DNA of 47,720 bases from Erysipelotrichaceae bacterium. Lineage in GTDB: Bacteria > Bacillota_I > Bacilli_A > Erysipelotrichales > Erysipelotrichaceae. Under the pieces are notes generated by a model. That model was not told the origin of the DNA and searched no databases. It was given only the letters and a program-made list of their open reading frames with translations. The stretch covers positions 1 through 47,720 of the forward strand of contig JAUNEN010000017.1 in NCBI GenBank assembly GCA_030525525.1, read 5' to 3'. The stretch's first letter is position 1; each line of letters starts with the position of its first letter. Positions 1 through 8,434 of the stretch are shown piece after piece. A program made the translations under genes and the position numbers.

Positions 1-7
1 TTTTCAA

Positions 8-658
8 TTATTTTGTTTTGATCCTGTCATCTTCGTGGACGACAACTCCGAGTACACGGGCATTGACCGCAAGATCCACACGGCTTCTGTAGCCGGTCTT
101 GGCCAGCATGTTCTCAATATGCCTCTTGACCGTGTGCGGTGAGATATGCAGCGTTTCGGCAATCTCATCATTTGTCAGATTGCGGGTCAGCTCACGCAAT
201 ACTTCCAGTTCCCTCTCGGACAGATCATATTTTCTGACCTCACCGAAATCCGGATTGGGTGCTGAATCCGGATAAACCGATTCCCCGTTCATCGTGCGGT
301 CCATGACCTCAGTCAGAGGCATTTCCGAATATTCTTTGTACCAGAAGCTTTCAATACCGGACTGTCTTGCTTTTTCAATCCAGCTTGCTTCTGCCGTGGA
401 TGTGGCAAGAATAATCTTGATTTCAGGATGATCATGCTTGATTGTCCTAGCGCATGTCAGACCGTCCAGTCCGTATTTCATCATCACGTCCATAATTACA
501 AGATCGACCGGATGCTCCGCACACCAGGCGACAGCCTGTTCCGCATTTGCAAGGGATGCTGCAAGCTCATAGCGGTTCAGCATAGCCACATGGATCTCAA
601 AAAAACTTCTGGCTACATATTGATCATCCGCAACAAGCACTTTAATCTTTTCACTCAT
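8..658 (-). CDS. LuxR/NarL-family response regulator
   Basis: DNA-binding response regulator that probably takes phosphate from the sensor kinases encoded just upstream. The receiver domain (about residues 5-120) has all the expected residues: the acidic pair D11/D12, phospho-acceptor D57, switch T86 and K108. A LuxR-type helix-turn-helix follows (about residues 147-205, starting LSERELEVLREL, with the recognition helix near SPHTVKRHI). The length of 216 residues is normal for NarL/FixJ regulators. The start is fixed by an AGAGGGG ribosome site in front of the ATG. It is last in a minus-strand run of three genes but separated from the kinase by 184 bases that hold hairpins and possible promoters, so its level may be set separately. 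Target genes cannot be read from the sequence. Confidence 0.93.
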   Translation of the reverse strand: MSEKIKVLVADDQYVARSFFEIHVAMLNRYELAASLANAEQAVAWCAEHPVDLVIMDVMMKYGLDGLTCARTIKHDHPEIKIILATSTAEASWIEKARQSGIESFWYKEYSEMPLTEVMDRTMNGESVYPDSAPNPDFGEVRKYDLSERELEVLRELTRNLTNDEIAETLHISPHTVKRHIENMLAKTGYRSRVDLAVNARVLGVVVHEDDRIKTK

Positions 659-703
659 ATGACATCACCCCTCTTTGAAACTACGAAAAAGGCACAGACC
701 GCC

Positions 704-739
704 CTAAAAAGGGACAGAATGCACCTTGTCACCCCTTTT
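704..739 (-). terminator. Terminator-like hairpin upstream of the response regulator
   Basis: On the minus strand AAAAGGG and GACA pair with TGTC and CCCTTTT around a loop of about 10 bases, with a two-base bulge, and a run of five T follows. It sits about 45 bases before the response regulator start, so it could end kinase transcripts or act as an attenuator. Upstream, minus-strand TTGTAC and TATACC elements 18 bases apart could be a separate promoter for the regulator, but this is weak. Confidence 0.45.
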
Positions 740-822
740 CCGAACGGTTTCCGGGAAAAAGGTATAATTACCCTCTTCAGATTTGTACAAATTTATTATA
801 CGAAATCCAAAGTATCGTTCTC

Positions 823-840
823 ATGGGCCGAACGGCCCAT
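823..840. other. GC-rich perfect hairpin just after the kinase stop codon
   Basis: ATGGGCC and GGCCCAT form a 7-bp perfect stem around GAAC, two bases past the stop codon of the kinase gene on the minus strand. No T-run follows in the direction of transcription, so it is more likely an mRNA-stabilising or pausing hairpin than a full terminator. Confidence 0.4.
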
Positions 841-842
841 TT

Positions 843-2153
843 TCATCGTTCTGTCTTCAATTGCACGTCTTTTACCAAAGACACGGGAAGATGGATTGTC
901 AGTGTAAACTCAGGTGATATTTCTGTATTCATACTGCCGCCTTCATTTTCCACCAGGCAGCGCAAAGACATAAGACCTCCGGATTCATGAATTGCTTCTT
1001 TCGGATTTTCACCGTTGCTTTTAAGAATATAGATCACCTCATCATATTCAGTACTGATCTTTACACTCAGTCTGTCTCCATCCGCATGCTTCACGGTATT
1101 GGATGCACACTCACTGATCGCTGAAGCCAGAATTGAGCGGTATGGATCACTGACCGGAACTATTCCGTGAATCAGGATATCGACACTGATTGCCTCTGCC
1201 ATCTCAACGGCATCACTCAGACAGTCTCTTTCAGTATTGTCCTGTTCATATTCCCGCAGAAGATATGTATTGGTATTCTTCAGAGCCTGCAGAAGTTTTT
1301 CTTCATCAAACGAAACAGGATTCTTCAGATATCGTCTGCTCTCCAGAAGTACGTTTCCGACTTCATTATGAACTGCCATACGGGCAGTCAGAAGTTCCTG
1401 AGCTATGATGATCCTGGCGGCCTGTCTGTTATAGATATCAAGACGCATTCTGATATCACGAAGCTTTCTGTTTTTTTCTTCCAGTTCTTCCGCAATCAGA
1501 GCCTGCTCTGTAATATCTGTCGCAATCATCTCTGTATAGGACTGATCATCAACCACTGACGTTTCTGATGAGATCTGCCAGATGCTGCTTCCGTCTTCAA
1601 GCGCAATCTGACCCGCTCTGTCTTTTTCTGCTTCTTTGAGTGCTTTCTGAAATGCATTCAGATCGCTGAGACTCTTTCCTGAAACAGCACGTGAAATTCT
1701 GTTCATGGCAAGATTGCTGAGAACGACTGTCCCGTCCCCTTTTCCAAATGCAATTCCTGCCGGAAGCAGATCCATTGTTTCCTTGATGCTTTGTGAGGTC
1801 GGGTGTTCTTTTTGCCAGCAATACATATCCCGGAATGCCCAAAGCAGGATCAGTGCACTTACGGCTTCATACAGAAACATTGTCCATACCGGAAGTGATG
1901 TAAACGGCGAACGAGCTTCAGGCAGAGGAATGGGTGCGTGTATGTAGTAATGGTTCGCATCAATATCCATAAACGGAAACCACAGCAGAAGAAAACTGAT
2001 TAACAGATGCGAAAGACACCCAACCCTGAACAGACGGCTTCTGCCTGTTCTGAATGATCCGAACAGCATTGTCATCTGCAGAGTGATCAACATATAAAGA
2101 ATTCCCAGAAGTGGCTGTCTGACCGTTGAAAAGATGGCTTCATGAATTGTCAT
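843..2153 (-). CDS. Membrane sensor histidine kinase
   Basis: Sensor kinase of 436 residues, the likely phosphate donor for the response regulator downstream. It has N-terminal hydrophobic segments (about residues 12-33, 44-62 and 88-107), then a PAS-like region (about 125-215), a coiled linker, a phospho-acceptor candidate H262 in AVHNEVGNVLL, an N-box around N352 (ECASNTVKHA), and a glycine-rich box near residues 391-398 (SGGLMSLR). The organisation resembles DesK/LuxR-partner kinases. The ATG at 2153 was chosen over an upstream in-frame one because an AAGGAGGAGG site lies just before it and it overlaps the previous stop codon as ATGA, meaning translational coupling with the other sensor gene. 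The ligand is unknown. Confidence 0.85.
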   Translation of the reverse strand: MTIHEAIFSTVRQPLLGILYMLITLQMTMLFGSFRTGRSRLFRVGCLSHLLISFLLLWFPFMDIDANHYYIHAPIPLPEARSPFTSLPVWTMFLYEAVSALILLWAFRDMYCWQKEHPTSQSIKETMDLLPAGIAFGKGDGTVVLSNLAMNRISRAVSGKSLSDLNAFQKALKEAEKDRAGQIALEDGSSIWQISSETSVVDDQSYTEMIATDITEQALIAEELEEKNRKLRDIRMRLDIYNRQAARIIIAQELLTARMAVHNEVGNVLLESRRYLKNPVSFDEEKLLQALKNTNTYLLREYEQDNTERDCLSDAVEMAEAISVDILIHGIVPVSDPYRSILASAISECASNTVKHADGDRLSVKISTEYDEVIYILKSNGENPKEAIHESGGLMSLRCLVENEGGSMNTEISPEFTLTIHLPVSLVKDVQLKTER

Positions 2154-3790
2154 AACGCCTCCTCCTTTCTTAAAGCGATATCCACATAAAGAATACCGTC
2201 GCTCTGTCTGATATTCACCGACAGGTTGATTCCTTCTGTATCGGGAATGCATGCAGTTTCAGCTGCCAGCCTGAGACTTCCCCCGTTCCAGGACACCATC
2301 AAAGAAGGAGCCTTTGTGCATAGCTGTTCAGCGATATGCTCAAACCCGTCGTACAATGCAATGATGCAATCAGACGGAAGAAGTTCATCCCCTGCAATCA
2401 CTGCCGTTGTCTGCAGGCCGGAAAGTGTCAGATAATGCGCTGACTCCTGCAAAGCAAGTGCCAGTTCACCGATGCTTAAATGATCTTTTTCCAGTGACAG
2501 AAGAAGCAGATTTGTCTTCCGTTTGACATAGGCATTCAGAACAGACACTTCTGCGATTGTTTTTCTGAAGTCAGCTTCACCCGGTTTAACACTGTCAAGA
2601 AGAGAGCTGATGCGTTTCTGAACGGGATAGAGTTCCTCTGCAATTTCATGATAGATTCTGTGCTGCGATTGCAGATAGGCATCCTTTTCCTTCTGTTCCG
2701 TCTCAGCCCGGATCAGATCATTTTCCTGTTCAATGGTTTCATTGGCTTCCGACAGTTTATGATGTGCATGACGGATTTCACTTTCATCAATTGCCCAGAA
2801 GGCATATCCGGCATGGATTGCCTTGCCGTGCAGAGTACGATCAAAAGGCAGATCCACAGCAGCCTTCAAGGAAGCTTTCAGGTCATTTTCATCAGCTGCC
2901 AGTTCAGCCGCTGAGCTGTAGACCGGCTGATACTGCCTGTCGGTGATCATAACCGGCATCTTCAGATTATGGAAAAATCCGGAGTAATTTTCGTTATAAG
3001 GAATCAGCCGGTAGCGGATGCAGATCTCAAAGATGCCCAGCAGAAAGAATGTATGAGTTTCGGGCACATTGAACAGACGGGGAAGCGTGTGAACATCCAG
3101 ATACAGAATGTCAAACAGTATGATGGCAACCCAGAGGATAGTTACAAGCAGTATATCTCTGAGTACTCCTTTGGGCATGCGTCCGGCTTCCCTGCAGAGA
3201 AGGATAAACCCTGAAACAAACGTCAGGATGATCCAGACATAAAGCAGATAGAATCCCGGGCCGTAGGCATATGTACCGCTGTCTGCCGCAAAGACTGAAA
3301 GATCAACCTTTGCACGATAAACAAGAAAATGCAGATCATTGCTCATAACAGTCAGAACCAGCAGAATTGCCGGAATCAGTAACAGTAGTTCCCGATGTTT
3401 CAGATCTTTCTGTTCTGCATGTCTGATGCGGATACAGGTGATTAAAAACAGAGTCGGGATCAGCACCTGCGGAATCCAATACGCATACATGCAATAGTGC
3501 AGCGTGAACGGTTCCACGGCAAAACGATATTTGAAAATTCTGATCAGCATATACGCCAGCATCAGAACTGCCGCACCAAGCACGCTCTTTCTTGCTTCTG
3601 AGGGCAGAAGTCTTACCCTGACAGACTGAATCCAGAACAGCAGTAATCCGGTCAGAATCACATAGTTGAGAGCCGTCATCAGACTGGCTGAAACAGGAGG
3701 CAGAAATCTGCTTAAAACATTGGCAATTCCAGCTATGAGCAGAAAGCCGATGAACAGCAATATGTTTCTGTTCTTTTTTATGATGTTCAC
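2150..3790 (-). CDS. Multi-pass membrane sensor, histidine-kinase-like with degenerate ATPase part
   Basis: A 546-residue membrane protein, first gene of the two-component operon. The N-terminal half (about residues 10-260) has seven or eight hydrophobic helices, resembling the 7TM sensor region in front of some Bacillota kinases. A short PAS-like stretch follows (about 275-330), then a coiled coil (about 335-380) running into a helix with a histidine in RIYHEIAEELYPVQKR, like the dimerisation helix of HisKA_3 kinases. The C-terminal region (about 440-546) is where an ATPase domain should be, but there is no clear N-box or glycine-rich box, so it may sense and dimerise rather than phosphorylate. 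The start is GTG, with GAAGGAG six bases upstream. The stop overlaps the next kinase's start. Confidence 0.72.
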   Translation of the reverse strand: MNIIKKNRNILLFIGFLLIAGIANVLSRFLPPVSASLMTALNYVILTGLLLFWIQSVRVRLLPSEARKSVLGAAVLMLAYMLIRIFKYRFAVEPFTLHYCMYAYWIPQVLIPTLFLITCIRIRHAEQKDLKHRELLLLIPAILLVLTVMSNDLHFLVYRAKVDLSVFAADSGTYAYGPGFYLLYVWIILTFVSGFILLCREAGRMPKGVLRDILLVTILWVAIILFDILYLDVHTLPRLFNVPETHTFFLLGIFEICIRYRLIPYNENYSGFFHNLKMPVMITDRQYQPVYSSAAELAADENDLKASLKAAVDLPFDRTLHGKAIHAGYAFWAIDESEIRHAHHKLSEANETIEQENDLIRAETEQKEKDAYLQSQHRIYHEIAEELYPVQKRISSLLDSVKPGEADFRKTIAEVSVLNAYVKRKTNLLLLSLEKDHLSIGELALALQESAHYLTLSGLQTTAVIAGDELLPSDCIIALYDGFEHIAEQLCTKAPSLMVSWNGGSLRLAAETACIPDTEGINLSVNIRQSDGILYVDIALRKEEAL

Positions 3791-4008
3791 AAGCCACTCC
3801 TTCCTGCTTTGAATCAGCTTAAACCATTTTGCTTATATGTCTGTTAAATGATGTCACTGAAATTCTTCTACATTAACAATATACATGAACTTCAGATTTC
3901 ATGAAATTTCCATAATTGGCAACTTGCCCATTCCTGGAGACAGACTGTCAGAAAACGGGATCATGCATAACTCCTGTCAATGTTTATAATGAGTATGAGG
4001 ATACATTC

Positions 4009-5043
4009 ATGACAGCTTTCCCTGACAATCTGAAACAGAAAATTCTTTCAATCGATACCGGAAATGAAGTGACAATCGTCATCGGCCATAAGAATCCCGA
4101 CTCCGACTCAGTCGGCTCCGCCATTGCCTTTGCATCACTTCTCCATCAGCTGGGCATTTCTGCAATTGCGGCAGTCAGCGGAAAACTGAACAGCGAAACT
4201 GCATATGCGCTTGATGCCTTCGGAATTTCTGCACCTGTGATTCTTGACAATGCATCAGGTAAACAGATCATTCTGGTGGATCATAACACTTACGCCCAGG
4301 CAGTAGACGGCATTAAAGAAGCACGCATTATCGGGATCATTGATCATCATGAAGGCGGCGATATCAGGCTGAATGACCAGGCATATATCCACCACGCACT
4401 CACCGGAGCGAGCGCAACTCTTGTCTTTCTTGCATACAGAGCGTGCAATGCCGAAATATCACGAAACACGGCAAGAGTCATGTTAATGAGCATCTTATCG
4501 GATACCCGCAATATGAAGCGCAATGTCACTGATGCGGATCGGGAAGCATATGAAACATTAAAAGACATTGCAGAAATCGAGGATATCGATGCGTTCTATC
4601 GGAATATGGCATATGCATTGACATCTTACGGCACTCTCAGCAACCGGGAAATCTTTGAGACTGATTACAAAGAATATGAAGTCAGCGGCATCCGATTCTG
4701 CATTGCTGATGTCAATGCATACGGTGAAGAAAATGTCATTGAGCTGGCTGAACGCATGGATGAACTGATGGCTCTTTATTATGATGAATCAGATCTCGAT
4801 CTGATATTTGCCATCATCAACAACAAATCGGATGATGAATCTGAAAACATGATGTATATGGCTGCCTTCCCGGAAAGTGCGAAAGATCTTCTGCAGAAGA
4901 TTTACGGAAATTATGACAGAAACAGATTCTTCATTTTCAGAAAGAATCTTTCCAGAAAAACAGATATTGTACCTGCATTAACTGCAGCTCTGAAGCAGCT
5001 CACAACCGGTACTCAGGAAAAGACAGGGATCACTTCACAATGA
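4009..5043 (+). CDS. ppaC: Manganese-dependent (family II) inorganic pyrophosphatase
   Basis: Hydrolyses pyrophosphate to two phosphates in the cytoplasm and so pulls biosynthetic reactions forward. It belongs to the DHH superfamily: H27, D31 and D33 in GHKNPDSDS, D91 in LVDHN, and D112-H113-H114 in IIDHHEG are the metal ligands of family II enzymes. The C-terminal DHHA2 domain ends with the SRK signature (NLSRKTDIVP) that binds pyrophosphate and separates these enzymes from other DHH phosphoesterases. An upstream in-frame TTG at 3916 would add 31 residues, but the ATG at 4009 follows a GAGG site at good distance and gives 344 residues, slightly longer than the usual 310. Transcribed alone and closed by a terminator that starts inside the gene. 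Confidence 0.9.
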   Translation: MTAFPDNLKQKILSIDTGNEVTIVIGHKNPDSDSVGSAIAFASLLHQLGISAIAAVSGKLNSETAYALDAFGISAPVILDNASGKQIILVDHNTYAQAVDGIKEARIIGIIDHHEGGDIRLNDQAYIHHALTGASATLVFLAYRACNAEISRNTARVMLMSILSDTRNMKRNVTDADREAYETLKDIAEIEDIDAFYRNMAYALTSYGTLSNREIFETDYKEYEVSGIRFCIADVNAYGEENVIELAERMDELMALYYDESDLDLIFAIINNKSDDESENMMYMAAFPESAKDLLQKIYGNYDRNRFFIFRKNLSRKTDIVPALTAALKQLTTGTQEKTGITSQ

Positions 5044-5056
5044 TCCCCCTTTTTTT
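5026..5056 (+). terminator. Terminator overlapping the end of ppaC
   Basis: GGGATCA and TGATCCC form a perfect 7-bp stem around an 8-base loop and are followed by a run of seven T. The ppaC stop codon (5041-5043) lies in the 3' arm, so ribosomes finishing the gene would cover the hairpin. Confidence 0.8.
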
Positions 5057-5221
5057 CCGGAAAACTGCATCGTTTCATTCACAGAGAAACATGATGACAG
5101 ACACAACAGATCACGCATACATCAATCCTGTATAACGCATTGATTGCAGGACTGATATAATAAGTTAGTCTTTTTTAACTCATCTGCATACATGCCGGTG
5201 TTTGGGATTCAGGAGGAAAAT

Positions 5222-5716
5222 ATGATAGTTCTGAAAGTTTTGACTGAAGGATTGCTGCTGGGATTTTTCTTATATGTCATCTGTGCTTTGGGCATCCGTA
5301 ACGGTGCGACCGGAATGATTCATCTTTACGGCAAAGATGTTCAGAACCGGGCAGTTGAACTGGGACTCACAACCCATGAAAAGATCAGAAAAAGAAACAC
5401 TCTTTTCAAAATCTTCTGCCTTGCAGGATATATCATCTATGTGCTTTGTGCTGTCTATGTTGTGAACAGAGCACGCGGTTTTCTGCAGGGATTTATTCAG
5501 CTGTTCATCATTTTAATGATCATGAATGTAATTGACAGACTGCTGATCGATGAATACTGGGTGAACCATACCGATGCATGGAATATTCCCGGAACAGAAG
5601 ACCTGAAACCATATATCAAAAGTGATGAAAAGAAGAAAAAATGGATCTTCGAGACAATCGGATTTGCATTGGTTTCTGTTATACTTGCGGCATTCATGGC
5701 TCTGATCCTGAACTGA
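5222..5716 (+). CDS. Small membrane protein of unknown function
   Basis: Not recognised. The 164-residue product has four hydrophobic segments (about residues 3-22, 61-80, 86-107 and 139-162) and a basic loop with KIRKRN between the first two; it should be an inner-membrane protein. The ATG at 5222 follows AGGAGG at ideal spacing, so a longer reading from 5192 is rejected. It stands between the ppaC terminator and the DUF1801 gene, with its own upstream region containing a TATAAT at about 5156-5161. Nothing around it suggests a function. Confidence 0.65.
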   Translation: MIVLKVLTEGLLLGFFLYVICALGIRNGATGMIHLYGKDVQNRAVELGLTTHEKIRKRNTLFKIFCLAGYIIYVLCAVYVVNRARGFLQGFIQLFIILMIMNVIDRLLIDEYWVNHTDAWNIPGTEDLKPYIKSDEKKKKWIFETIGFALVSVILAAFMALILN

Positions 5717-5827
5717 TTTCAGAATATTCCGGGCGCCGAAAAATGTCATGCGTCAGAATCAGATTCTTATCTGTCTGCATGCCCCCCGCACTCATGATAT
5801 GATGATACAGAAAAAAAGAGGTGTCCC

Positions 5828-6235
5828 ATGACATGGAAATGCCCGAAGTGCGGCAAAGAATTCAGCCGTACAAATCAGGATCACGATTGCGTTAAGCCGC
5901 AGACGATTGACCAATACATCGCTGCTCAGGATGAGAAGATACAGCCTGTCCTTTTTGAAGTGCGCTCATGTATCAGAACTGCAATTCCTGAAGCCGAAGA
6001 AAAGATTTCATGGTCAATGCCGACTTATTACAAAGGCAGAAGTATCATTCATTTTGCAGCAGCCAAAAAACATTTCAGCATTTATCCCGGTGATGAAGCC
6101 GTTGCTGTATTTGCTGAAAAACTCACTTCATATTCCGTCAGCAAAGGTACCATCCGCTTTCCTTACGATCAGCCGGTCAATACTGAACTGATTGCAGACA
6201 TTGCAAAGTGGTGCTTTGAAAAATATGCAAAATAA
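5828..6235 (+). CDS. DUF1801-family protein with an N-terminal cysteine motif
   Basis: A 135-residue soluble protein. Residues about 27-130 match the DUF1801 / YdhG family, a small alpha-beta fold with the typical SWSMPTY stretch and a later FPYDQP; some members are called iron chaperones, but the biochemical role is unsettled. The first 22 residues are unusual: WKCPKCGKEF and a later DHDC give the spacing CxxC...HxC of a zinc-ribbon-like knuckle. The ATG follows AGAGGTG. An extended -10 (TG then TATGAT, 5795-5803) precedes it. It is 18 bases ahead of the next membrane protein gene and probably co-transcribed with it. Confidence 0.78.
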   Translation: MTWKCPKCGKEFSRTNQDHDCVKPQTIDQYIAAQDEKIQPVLFEVRSCIRTAIPEAEEKISWSMPTYYKGRSIIHFAAAKKHFSIYPGDEAVAVFAEKLTSYSVSKGTIRFPYDQPVNTELIADIAKWCFEKYAK

Positions 6236-6253
6236 ACGGACCGAAGTAACGAA

Positions 6254-6847
6254 ATGAACAGGATCAGCTTTCTGAAAAAACATCCTCTCACAATCACCTG
6301 GATCAGTACATCCTGGAATCTTTTATACGGTATTTTTCTGATCTTTCTGTTTGTGACACAATCTTCCTGGTGGTATCTTGCCCTGGCCGGTTTCTTTCTG
6401 ACACTCGGCGCGGGAAGATTTCTGGCAGTTTCAGGCAGAGGCAGAGACTGTACCGTCATGCGCATTCTGGCAGTCATGATGATCTTTCTTGCAGTTGTGA
6501 TTGCCGGTATAACACATCTGACAATCACCGGTGAAATCAATCCGGTGAAGAATAAGATTCTGACAATTGCCCAGGCTGCTTTTGTATTCGGACTGATCAT
6601 TTCCGCTGTGATCAATACAATCCTTTCCCACCGTAAAAACCAGGCAAGAATGATCATGATCAGAAATCTGTCACTGGCTTCGGCACTCGGTGCAATGCTT
6701 GGTCTTGAAAGAACAATGCTCGGCACATTCGGTCAAAGCGGAGCAAATTTCAACATGCAGATGGAAGCAGGAACCGGTATGCTAGTTTTCATTCTTCTGC
6801 TTTTTCTTGCATACAATCTCTACCGTGCTTCTCAGAGAATCCGTTAA
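6254..6847 (+). CDS. Predicted membrane protein, unknown function
   Basis: Not recognised. The 197 residues hold about six hydrophobic segments (near 12-35, 40-56, 72-92, 99-122, 132-150 and 168-190), so it is an integral membrane protein with short loops. No catalytic motif was found. The ATG lacks a convincing ribosome site (upstream bases read ACCGAAGTAACGAA), so translation may depend on coupling to the DUF1801 gene that ends 18 bases earlier. Confidence 0.6.
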   Translation: MNRISFLKKHPLTITWISTSWNLLYGIFLIFLFVTQSSWWYLALAGFFLTLGAGRFLAVSGRGRDCTVMRILAVMMIFLAVVIAGITHLTITGEINPVKNKILTIAQAAFVFGLIISAVINTILSHRKNQARMIMIRNLSLASALGAMLGLERTMLGTFGQSGANFNMQMEAGTGMLVFILLLFLAYNLYRASQRIR

Positions 6848-6922
6848 AAATATATCAATTCGTCAAATCAGCCTGCAGCAGATCAACAGGCTATAATAAA
6901 TCTGATAAAGGTGGACAAACAT

Positions 6923-8362
6923 ATGATTTTCGATCTGAACAAGAAACAGTGTTATTACTTCAATGAAATTTCAAAGATTCCCCACGGCAGCAAAAATGAA
7001 AAAGCAATCAGCGATTACATCGTGAATTTTGCAAAAGAAAGAGGACTTGCATACAAGCAGGATGAAGTCTTCAATGTCCTGATCGACAAACCGGCATCCC
7101 CCGGATATGAAAATGCAGAACCGGTTCTGATGCAGGCTCATATTGATATGGTCTGTGAAAAGAACAAGGATTCCGGTCATGACTTTGAAAAAGATCCGCT
7201 TGAGCTTTATGTCGATGATGAAGGATGGCTTCATGCGAAAGGAACAACCCTCGGTGCGGATGACGGAACCGGTGTTGCCTATATGCTGGCAATCCTCGAT
7301 GATGAGACACTCGAACATCCGGCTCTGCAGTGCATCTTTACATCCATGGAGGAAATCGGCTTAGTCGGTGCTTCGCATCTGAAAGCAGAAGATTTTCACG
7401 GAAAAAGATTAATCAATCTTGACAGCGGCGGCGAAACCGAAACAACTGTCAGCTCTGCCGGCGGGGCGAGAGCAGAGATCATCTGTGACATAGAAAAAGA
7501 AGAGAATGATCTGCCTGCATACTGCTTCGCTGTACGCGGTTTATTGGGCGGACATTCAGGCGGTCTGATTCATCTTGAAAGAGGCAACTCCAATATCCTG
7601 GCTGCGAGAATCCTGAGGGAAATGCAGAATGACGGAATCAATCTGCATCTTGTCCGCATGAGCGGCGGTCTCAAATACAATGCTATTCCCCGTGAAGCTG
7701 ACGTTGTCTTTGTTTCATCTTCTTCATGCGAATCAATCGAAGCTTCAGTCAGAAAGACCGAAGCAAAGATCAGAGAAGAACTCGAATTCAGCGATCCCGG
7801 TTTCAGAGTTCTCTTTGACAAAGCTGAAGCTGAAAAAGAAAGAATGACATCAAAAGTCACGGACGCAATCATCACTTACATGACCCTGATGCCTGATGGA
7901 CTGCTGCATCGTTCCATGAAGCTGGAAGGACTGACAACCGCTTCTCTGAATGCCGGAGTCTGTATCACAAATGAAGATACATTCATCATCGAAGACCTTA
8001 TCCGCAGCGCTCTGACTTCGCATACGGATACCGTCATCGATCAGCTGAAGCTCCTTGCATCTTTGACCGGTTTCAGAGTGGAAGTCGGTGAGCGTTATTC
8101 CGGATGGAATTATTCAGAACATTCTGAATTGAGACAGATTCTCAAAGATGTTCTTGCCGCAAGAAACTGCACACTTACAGAAAGAGCAGCCCACGGCGGT
8201 CTTGAAACAGGTATTTTCAAAGGCCTGATTCCGGAAATGGACATCATCACATACGGACCGATCGCAGAAGGCGAACATACGCCGGATGAAAAACTCGATC
8301 TTGCTTCATTTGACAGATCTTATGAAATTCTGAAGGAAGTACTGAAATCCTGCAGAAAATGA
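6923..8362 (+). CDS. pepD: Aminoacyl-histidine dipeptidase (Xaa-His dipeptidase, M20 family)
   Basis: Cytoplasmic zinc peptidase that cleaves dipeptides, classically Xaa-His such as carnosine. Its 479 residues have the M20C layout: QAHIDMVCEK and GADDGTGVA supply metal ligands, SMEEIGLVGA holds the catalytic and bridging acidic residues, and LINLDSGGE the next ligand; a lid domain sits between, and AAHGGLETG near the C terminus supplies the last histidine and glutamate. The ATG at 6923 follows AAAGGTGG; a GTG inside that site would add four residues and is less likely. A TATAAT at 6892-6897 may be its -10 element. It ends just before a terminator shared with lacR. Confidence 0.92.
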   Translation: MIFDLNKKQCYYFNEISKIPHGSKNEKAISDYIVNFAKERGLAYKQDEVFNVLIDKPASPGYENAEPVLMQAHIDMVCEKNKDSGHDFEKDPLELYVDDEGWLHAKGTTLGADDGTGVAYMLAILDDETLEHPALQCIFTSMEEIGLVGASHLKAEDFHGKRLINLDSGGETETTVSSAGGARAEIICDIEKEENDLPAYCFAVRGLLGGHSGGLIHLERGNSNILAARILREMQNDGINLHLVRMSGGLKYNAIPREADVVFVSSSSCESIEASVRKTEAKIREELEFSDPGFRVLFDKAEAEKERMTSKVTDAIITYMTLMPDGLLHRSMKLEGLTTASLNAGVCITNEDTFIIEDLIRSALTSHTDTVIDQLKLLASLTGFRVEVGERYSGWNYSEHSELRQILKDVLAARNCTLTERAAHGGLETGIFKGLIPEMDIITYGPIAEGEHTPDEKLDLASFDRSYEILKEVLKSCRK

Positions 8363-8385
8363 AAGGAACTCTGATCCGGACACGT

Positions 8386-8428
8386 AAAAAAGCTCCCCGC
8401 CGCATTCAGCTGCGATGAGGAGCTTTCT
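8386..8428. terminator. Shared terminator between pepD and lacR
   Basis: AAAAGCTCC and GGAGCTTT pair across an internal GC-rich loop. A-run and T-run flanks allow it to end pepD on the plus strand and lacR on the minus strand. Confidence 0.7.
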
Positions 8429-8434
8429 TCATTG

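Noticed and set aside
3916-4008. Upstream TTG start of the pyrophosphatase
   Set aside because: It would add 31 cysteine-containing residues unlike the family; the ATG at 4009 has a proper ribosome site.
6169-6726. Antisense frame of 185 codons opposite the membrane protein gene
   Set aside because: The plus-strand frame has regular membrane helices and a position in a gene run, while the antisense frame lacks a start signal.
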